Shown here: one piece after another, positions 58,445 to 64,000 of the stretch
How positions within the stretch are numbered: position 1 is the stretch's first letter
How the letters are laid out: the number at the start of each line of letters is the position of its first letter
DNA from: Azadirachta indica
Lineage: Eukaryota > Streptophyta > Magnoliopsida > Sapindales > Meliaceae
DNA: 64,000 nt
Direction: 5' to 3'
NCBI GenBank assembly: GCA_022749755.1
Contig: CM040440.1
Location: 12,263,269-12,327,268 of the forward strand
Program-made: the position numbers and the translations under genes
Notes under the pieces: model-generated
Database searches by the model: none
Told to the model about the DNA's origin: nothing
What the model saw: the letters and a program-made list of their open reading frames with translations, nothing else

Positions 58445-59085
58445 TTGATTCTTCCCAAGTTGGTGCAATACGCAGCTACCTCCAGTGGGCAGAAGTTACA
58501 TAACTGTATTAAAAATACCCATGCCATGAGAAAGATTAGGATGGTAGCTACAGAGTTTGAAACTACTACTATGACCGTTAACAATAAGAATGCCTGTAGA
58601 TGTGTAGAGTTGGGTGGGTTTATGCTTTGGCAGATGAATCCAAATATGTGGTATGTTGAACTTGCAATTGGAGGTGTGGATTTTTGCTTCAGCAGATGAA
58701 TCCAGATATGTGGTATATTGAATTTGTAGTTATAATGGCAAGTTCATGCTTGTTATAATGGCAAGCTCGTTTGGAGGCATACACCTTGAGTTAGTGCCTA
58801 CACTGTTGAAAAGCTGATGAGACCCTTGCTTTAAGTACTTCAGGTAAAGTTTTGTGTGTTAATTTTAGAACTCAAAATCAACTAATTGATATTTTGTGAG
58901 ATATTTGCTTACATTCAAATGCATGTGGTTGGTTGACCTATTTCAGGGTCTTGATCCAAGAAAAATAGGTACTATGTTTGCTTATGCAAAGTACATATGA
59001 GAGAAGCAGATTAATGGTGAGGATTGCTTCATCCTTAAGTTTTGTGCTGATCCTTTGAAGGCTATTAATGATAATAAGTTTTATT
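58445..59085 (+). pseudogene. DUF620-family gene fragment with retained intron
   Basis: Bases 58445-58699 read SSGQKLHNCIKNTHAMRKIR, VATEFETTTMTVNNKNACRC and GGFMLWQMNPNMWYVELAIG, matching the conserved core of plant DUF620 proteins. A partial duplication repeats QMNPDMWYIEF at ~58694. GKLVWRHTP then a stop replacing Trp, and MRPLL, lead to a donor CAG|GTAAAG (58844). After a 103-bp intron ending TATTTCAG (58946) the frame continues GLDPRKIGTMFAYAKYI and GEDCFILKFCADPLKAINDN. The family's function is unknown. Only the middle of the gene is present; a stop and a frameshift make it non-functional. The intron shows it arose by DNA-level duplication or decay. Confidence 0.85.
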
Positions 59086-59089
59086 TTAT

Positions 59090-59640
59090 AACACTTTAAT
59101 AATTAAATATTTATTAACCTATTATAAATAAAAATAATTTTATTTGTTTTGCAATATATTAATAATTCCATATTAATTAGATACCATAGAATAAATAAAA
59201 TAAATCATAAATAAATATTAATTTATAAATAGAATATATTGTAGTATAATACTTATAATTGTATATAATCATAAATATTGTAGTACAATATTATAACAAC
59301 TTAATATTTTTTTATCTTACAAAATAAATAAAATAAACTACAAATAAATATATTATTATATAAATAAAAGATATTTTAATTTAGTACTATTTATAATTAT
59401 TATATTTTATTTATAATGTATTTATAATATTTAATTATCTTGTCACTTTCTCTTAAGCAAGAATCATGTTTAAAAAATAATATATTTTTTTGGTTAAAAG
59501 AGTAGTTATGTATCTTATCTTAGTCTTATTAACTTTTTTAGTAAAAAATAAAATAAAATCTAATGATTATAGATTTTCAATTTAAAATATAAATATATTT
59601 TTAACTTTTGGACTCTAGTTAACTAAAATAAGAGATTCCC
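59090..59640. other. AT-rich intergenic sequence, nothing recognised
   Basis: Almost pure A/T with repeated ATAAATA words and no gene. Confidence 0.4.
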
Positions 59641-60008
59641 AAAAAATGATTTTTATGCACGTGCCCTATATTTTTTGACTTGTGTGGTCCTTTATTTTTC
59701 ACTTCACTCATTTCTTTTTTTGTTAAATGAAAAACGACATTTTAGTCTCTGTCTTTTTGCCTTTCCCTCTTCCAATGCACAACAAACAATTAGATATATA
59801 TTTAATAATATATCTATTTATATTATATATTTTGGATTTTAATTGATGATGATCATATAAAAGTAAAAAGCCATAACCCTAAACTCTCTCCCTTCTATTT
59901 TCTTTTTCTCTCATCATCGTCACCCTCACAGCTTCTCTCTCCCATTCCCTTCTTGTTTTTCTTTTTACACTCACTTTACTGCTACTACTTACATGTGAAA
60001 TTAACAGG
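59640..60008 (+). promoter_or_regulatory. Promoter and 5'-UTR-like region
   Basis: A TATA-rich segment (~59816-59830) is followed by a telo-box-like AACCCTAAA (59875-59883) and ~110 bp of CT-rich leader (CTCTCCCTTCTATTTTC, CATCGTCACCCTCACAGC). It ends at a donor-like AACAG|GTATCA (60008). This arrangement is typical of actively expressed plant genes with an intron in the leader. No coding exon could be recognised downstream until the CRF pseudogene 1.7 kb away. Confidence 0.4.
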
Positions 60009-60009
60009 T

Positions 60010-61700
60010 ATCATATATTTAATTACGTAAATTTGATATTATTTATTTAATTATGTAGTTATTTATTATTATTTTTATTTATTTATTATTCTAGATATCA
60101 TATTCACGTATTTTGTTAGTGATTTTTAATAAATAGATAATAGGACATTTTGATTGGTTTAATTTTTTATATTCATATAATTCCATATCATTTGAGTTAA
60201 CTAAATTTTATTTTGAATTTTTTAGTTTCTTCTTAGAAAAGGTGCCTTTGATCCAGATATTATTTAAGAACAAATATGCCGCTTAAGTTTGAGTTTGTTT
60301 TGCTAATTTACTGTTTTTTGGTCTTTATATGGCTGTTAATTATTGTGATCATGATGCATTATTTAAGAGGTAAGATCAATTTACATATTATATATTACTT
60401 TGATTATTTTTAAATTTTATTTATTTATTTTATTATCACTAAAGTTCATTTTGTATTTCTTAACATATTTTACAGTTTGGGAAAAAAATGCCCATTTGAG
60501 AAGGAGCTGATGAGTTATTCGTGTTAGACTATTTTTGGACTTCTTCATTTTATAAATTAGTGCAAGTATGTTCTTACTTTTATAACTTCTACCTTTTTTA
60601 AATTATGTTTTCTCAATGATTAAAAAAATAAAATAAATTGTTGTATTTTTCATTTATTACCTAATCCACTCATTGCATACCTCCTACTTTCATTATTCTT
60701 TACTTGCCTTTTGCTCTCTCTTTATATGTATATCACTTAATTTTACACAACTTTTATGTTAATTTTTAATAATTAAATTTATACATTTTTAAGTATTAAA
60801 ATTAATTTAATATATATAATCAGTGATCGTTAATATATTTTAATTAATGCATATATAATCTTAACTATTTAAAATTACAAATTTTCCTTAAAGTTTTTAT
60901 TTATATGATTAAATCAAATTCAAATTAATTCTAATATCTTGAACTTATTTTATGGGATAGAAGGAGTCTTTGTTAAAATAAAAGATATGGGATGATAATA
61001 TTTTCGTCCCTAAACATTAAATAAGTAACAAACAGTTTCACTAGTTTTTCAATTTTAACATTTCAGTCCATTAGGAAAAAGAATATAGGAAGATTATAGC
61101 TAATGAGCACTAAATTGTAAATATTAATAAGATAATTTTTTTTTGTTATTCTGTTAAAGTTTAGGAATCAAAATTTTATTATTCTATTAAGATATGTAAT
61201 TAATTAAAATTTTTAAATAGGTATATAAAAACTTTTAGGACTATACTTTAAATACAAGGTGGGGGCTCTAAAGTTCAACACTAGAACATTCTCAACTTTG
61301 GGCCACTCTTAAGACTTACATTGATAACACAAGAAGCTCTTTTTTGAGTTGCTTCTAATTTGTTCAAATTAGTACACATTTGATTATTAATTAATAATAT
61401 AAAGAAGAAAAAACCAAGTCTTACATATATATATATATAAACAATATTTGGTTCAAGAATTAGCCAAGTCAAAAATATTGAGGGATGGGGGTTATAGTTG
61501 TTTGATAGGTTTGGAATGAATTATAAATATAATTTTTAACATAAAATGGCTTTTATTTATAAAAAGTAAACAAATAATTGTTATTTTAAGTTAAAGGGTA
61601 ATAATTTTTAAACATTATCATTATGTAAAAATATTTTAATTATTTTGTATTGTTAGTCTTTTTCAGTCAATTGTAAGGAAAAGAAGAAATCAGAAATATA
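60010..61700. other. Intergenic or intronic sequence, no gene recognised
   Basis: Possible short exons (GGTGCCTTTGATCCAGATAT near 60240; AAATGCCCATTTGAGAAGG near 60487) have splice-like edges but match no family I know. Bases 60990-61190 form a weak inverted pair around TTCGTCCCTAAACATTAA, perhaps an old MITE. Confidence 0.3.
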
Positions 61701-61702
61701 AA

Positions 61703-62455
61703 ATGAACAATAATGGTGTCGGTACAATTCAAAGAGTTGTAAGGATTTCAACCACTGACCATGACGTGATGGACTCCTCTCGCAACGAAGATAGAGAGTT
61801 ATCCCACCGCCAGAATCCATGGTGCTGCTTATGAATAAAACATACATCGAACTCACTCCCAATGAGAATAGTAACACTGCTGTCATTGCCAATAACAAGA
61901 AAAGAATCTCAACGGATGCTTCAATATGTCGATGACCAATTAAAAAGTTTTGTGGCATACAGCATTGGCCTTGGGGTATATGGGCTGCTGAGATTAAACA
62001 TAGAGGGGTACGACTATGGCTCGAAACTTATGATATAGCTAAAGAAGCTGCGAGAGTTTACGACAATGCAACTATTAAGTTTAGGGGTCCTAACACTTTA
62101 ACAAACTTCTCAACACCGCCCCCTTCAAAAAGTTAAGCGAAAAAGAGCAAGACCAAGGAATCCAGACAAATCAATAGTACAGGGTGATGAGTCTAACAAT
62201 TTTTCAACTTCAACTTCTGTTCTCAATTTTCAGACTCATTCCAGCAAAGAAACGGAAAAAGAAAAAATATTAATGAAACCTGCTGATAAACCAACAGCAA
62301 TAGTTCAAGAGTTTCAAGGAAAGACAACAAATTTATCATTCAATGTTTTGGACGATTATCTGTCTCAGGGTATTTCATTTCTCGAAGAGTATTCCAATAA
62401 TATTCTGACTCCAGACCTATCATTTTTGGATGACAACATCGATTTTCTAAGATAA
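61703..62455 (+). pseudogene. CRF-type AP2/ERF transcription factor pseudogene
   Basis: From 61703 frame 2 gives IQRVVRISTTDHDVMDSSRN, the CRF N-terminal motif (RxVRISxTDxDATDSSxDE). Frame 1 then carries the AP2 domain from ~61930 to 62110: [58 protein letters not shown]. Frame 2 resumes at ~62129 ([14 protein letters not shown]), includes STSVLNF, like the CRF C-terminal SPTSVL motif, and ends LSFLDDNIDFLR at 62455. CRFs act in the nucleus downstream of cytokinin two-component signalling. This copy has two frame changes and an internal TGA (61933). The Arg residues of the usual RGVRQRPWG DNA-contact strand read CGIQHWPWG, so binding would be lost even if the frame were whole. Confidence 0.85.
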
Positions 62456-62975
62456 TATTTAATGGAGTACGGATAGTTGTTAACTAATAATACTATCATT
62501 GTCATATTTGAAATAGAAATTTGGTTTATTTGTAATTAATTCTCCATGGTCATGAACTATCAGACTATGCTTTGCTGCATTTTGTACTTCTCTAGTTCTT
62601 GAACTTGGTCCAAGATAATTTTTCACAAATTCAGTTTATTATTTACATTCATGTTAATGAAATTTTATCGTAATAATACTAGTTCACAAGCTGTAATTAG
62701 TTTTATGCCAGCTCCAGATTTGCAACTTATGTCACGAGTAAGGATATAGACAAACCATTGCCTGATCAAAGAGAATTTCAATCATTAGGGAATCAATTTG
62801 ATAAGCTTTACAAATAAATTTTAAATTTTAAACATTAATTAAAATATAAATATTAACTGAATGATTGTTTTTGTTTGTAATATTTGAATATACATGTAGG
62901 AATTAGTGATTTGACATTATATTATAGTTATATAAATTTTATATATAAATCTAATATATATGCATTCACTATTCA
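62456..62975. other. 3' flank of CRF pseudogene, no gene
   Basis: AT-rich DNA with no further coding signal. Confidence 0.4.
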
Positions 62976-63100
62976 AAGTCTACCATTATAGCATTGGACA
63001 AATTAGCAACAGATTAAAAATAAAAGGTCACTGTTTAAGGGCTAATCCAACATTATGAACAATATTCCTTAGTTACTATTCACTAACTTTATGTATATAT
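62976..63100. repeat. Copy of the 58-190 sequence
   Basis: Aligns with bases 58-190 in the same orientation, with blocks CTACCATTATA, ATTAAAAATAAAAG, ACTGTTTAAGG and CTTAGTTACTAT in order. It lies ~520 bp downstream of the CRF pseudogene stop. Confidence 0.65.
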
Positions 63101-63334
63101 TGCAAATAACATATGAATCTTCATTGTATTGCTTAAATGACATCTACATTCTTAATTCGAAAATAATTATAAAATACATCTTTTTGATTAAATTTTCTGT
63201 TAAAATTAATTGTTGACTCCATATTAACTAGTCAATGACAAAAATATTCTTATGACATTTATTTGACCAATATAATTACATAAATATTTTTTTTTCAATT
63301 TTTAGTTAATTTTGTTAGTTAAATAATTTAATTT

Positions 63335-64000
63335 CAATTAAAAAATAATAGTTTAACTTATTTTGATAAGTGCATAAAAATATACTTATCATTTACTCTT
63401 TAATTTGATTTGTTTATTTAATCCTCTGCTTACATCAATATTTAATGTCTTTTATTTATATTTTTTGCAGATGATGAGAGAATTGACCATTCAAAGCGAA
63501 TTTAACTTAAAATGATTGAATTCGGCTAAAAAAGGAAGACGTGTAGGAACCAAAACGTAAGAGAAGTAGGACTAAAACGCAAGTCACTAGAAGACCTAAG
63601 TGCAAAGCTGAGTGGACCTATTTGTAAAGTTTTCAAACCTTGCAAGTCAAATTTGCATGGCGCGGCTACGCCACTTAGTGGCGCTCCAGCACCATGCCAC
63701 CTACTCTTGTGTAACATGCATGGCGCTGGAGCGCTATGCCACCTGTTCTTGTGTAACATGCATGGCGCTGGAGCGCTATGCCACCTGTTCTTGTGCAGTA
63801 TGCATGGCAAAATGCATGGCGCCACCGCGCCTCCTAGTGGCGGTACCACGCCATGCCACCTGCTCTTGTGCAGAATGCATGGCAGAATGCATGACGTGGC
63901 CGCGTCATTAACAACATAGCCGTGCCGCCTCCTCAATCGTTCTCACTCCCCCGCGTGGTTTTTGGTGCCCCAGCACCCACTGCAATCAATTAAAAAATAA
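63335..64000. repeat. ~495-bp family unit with expanded GCATGC core (continues past the edge)
   Basis: The same unit as 57090-57585, here 648 bp from one CAATTAAAAAAT boundary (63335) to the next (63983). The extra length comes from internal repeats: an ATGCCACCT anchor at 63694, 63736, 63778 and 63853 shows a 42-bp subunit (GCGCTGGAGCGCTATGCCAC...) plus a diverged copy. A new unit begins at the window edge. Confidence 0.88.

Noticed and set aside
60240..60540. Short exon-like pieces downstream of the promoter-like region
   Set aside because: They have splice-like edges but no recognisable protein family and early stops, so they are noted only as unassigned sequence.
63526..63936. Overlapping open frames through the GCATGC repeats as a repetitive protein
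   Set aside because: Frames on both strands are open only because of the 42-bp repeat; there is no start context and no similar frame in the other units.

Overview
The window looks like a transposon-rich, probably heterochromatic stretch of a eudicot plant nuclear genome. It is very AT-rich. Its repeats are plant types: a Tork/Tnt1-like Copia element, Ty3/Gypsy pieces, MULEs with MuDR- and FAR1-type transposases, CACTA (En/Spm) elements with TNP2 and Ptta-type ORFs, and LINE tails. The recognisable host-gene pieces belong to plant families: a cytokinin response factor (CRF) AP2/ERF gene, a DUF620 gene and a RadA/Sms-like repair gene. I see no intact host protein-coding gene; every longer coding stretch carries stops or frameshifts. 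The species cannot be named from this sequence alone.

Layout. 1-0.9 kb: AT-rich DNA that includes a copy of a sequence also found at 63.0 kb, then the right end of a CACTA-like element built of ~80-bp repeats. 1.0-3.9 kb: a decayed Gypsy gag-protease remnant on the minus strand. 5.2-6.5 kb: a MULE-type MITE and a LINE tail. 7.2-12.75 kb: a complete but dead Copia element with both LTRs and a target-site duplication (TSD). 14.8-15.1 kb: two exons' worth of a RadA-like gene. 16.5-17.7 kb: a long-inverted-repeat element whose two arms carry tRNA-like A/B-box modules. 17.9-27.2 kb: a MuDR-type MULE split by a 3.7-kb CACTA element (TSD AAT) and by a solo LTR (TSD GTAAT). 27.8-28.0 kb: a GRF-type zinc-finger fragment.

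29.4-36.5 kb: a FAR1-type MULE/FRS pseudogene lies between two unrelated tandem arrays, about 11 units of ~260 bp on the left and 6 units of ~178 bp on the right. 36.5-38.2 kb: TGCT-rich DNA and a FAR1-like tail on the minus strand. 38.5-38.8 kb: a 302-bp SINE-like insertion with 26-bp flanking repeats. 39.3-40.7 kb: a foldback element with a GC-richer core. 42.4-44.4 kb: a possible minus-strand non-coding transcription unit with ~143-bp repeats carrying CATGCATG motifs.

46.3-56.5 kb: one or two minus-strand CACTA copies. ORF1 (TNP2 type) and ORF2 (Ptta type with a C-terminal Ulp1-like protease) are both decayed, and each is preceded by a copy of the same leader region. 56.5-58.3 kb and 63.3-64.0 kb: ~495-bp tandem units. 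58.4-59.1 kb: DUF620 pseudogene. 59.6-60.0 kb: a promoter/5'-UTR-like stretch. 61.7-62.5 kb: CRF pseudogene.

Nothing here forms a working host pathway. The coherent stories are nested transposition, decay by C-to-T type changes, and amplification of tandem repeats beside transposons. Calls rest on reading translated motifs and aligning repeats by eye; no database search was run.
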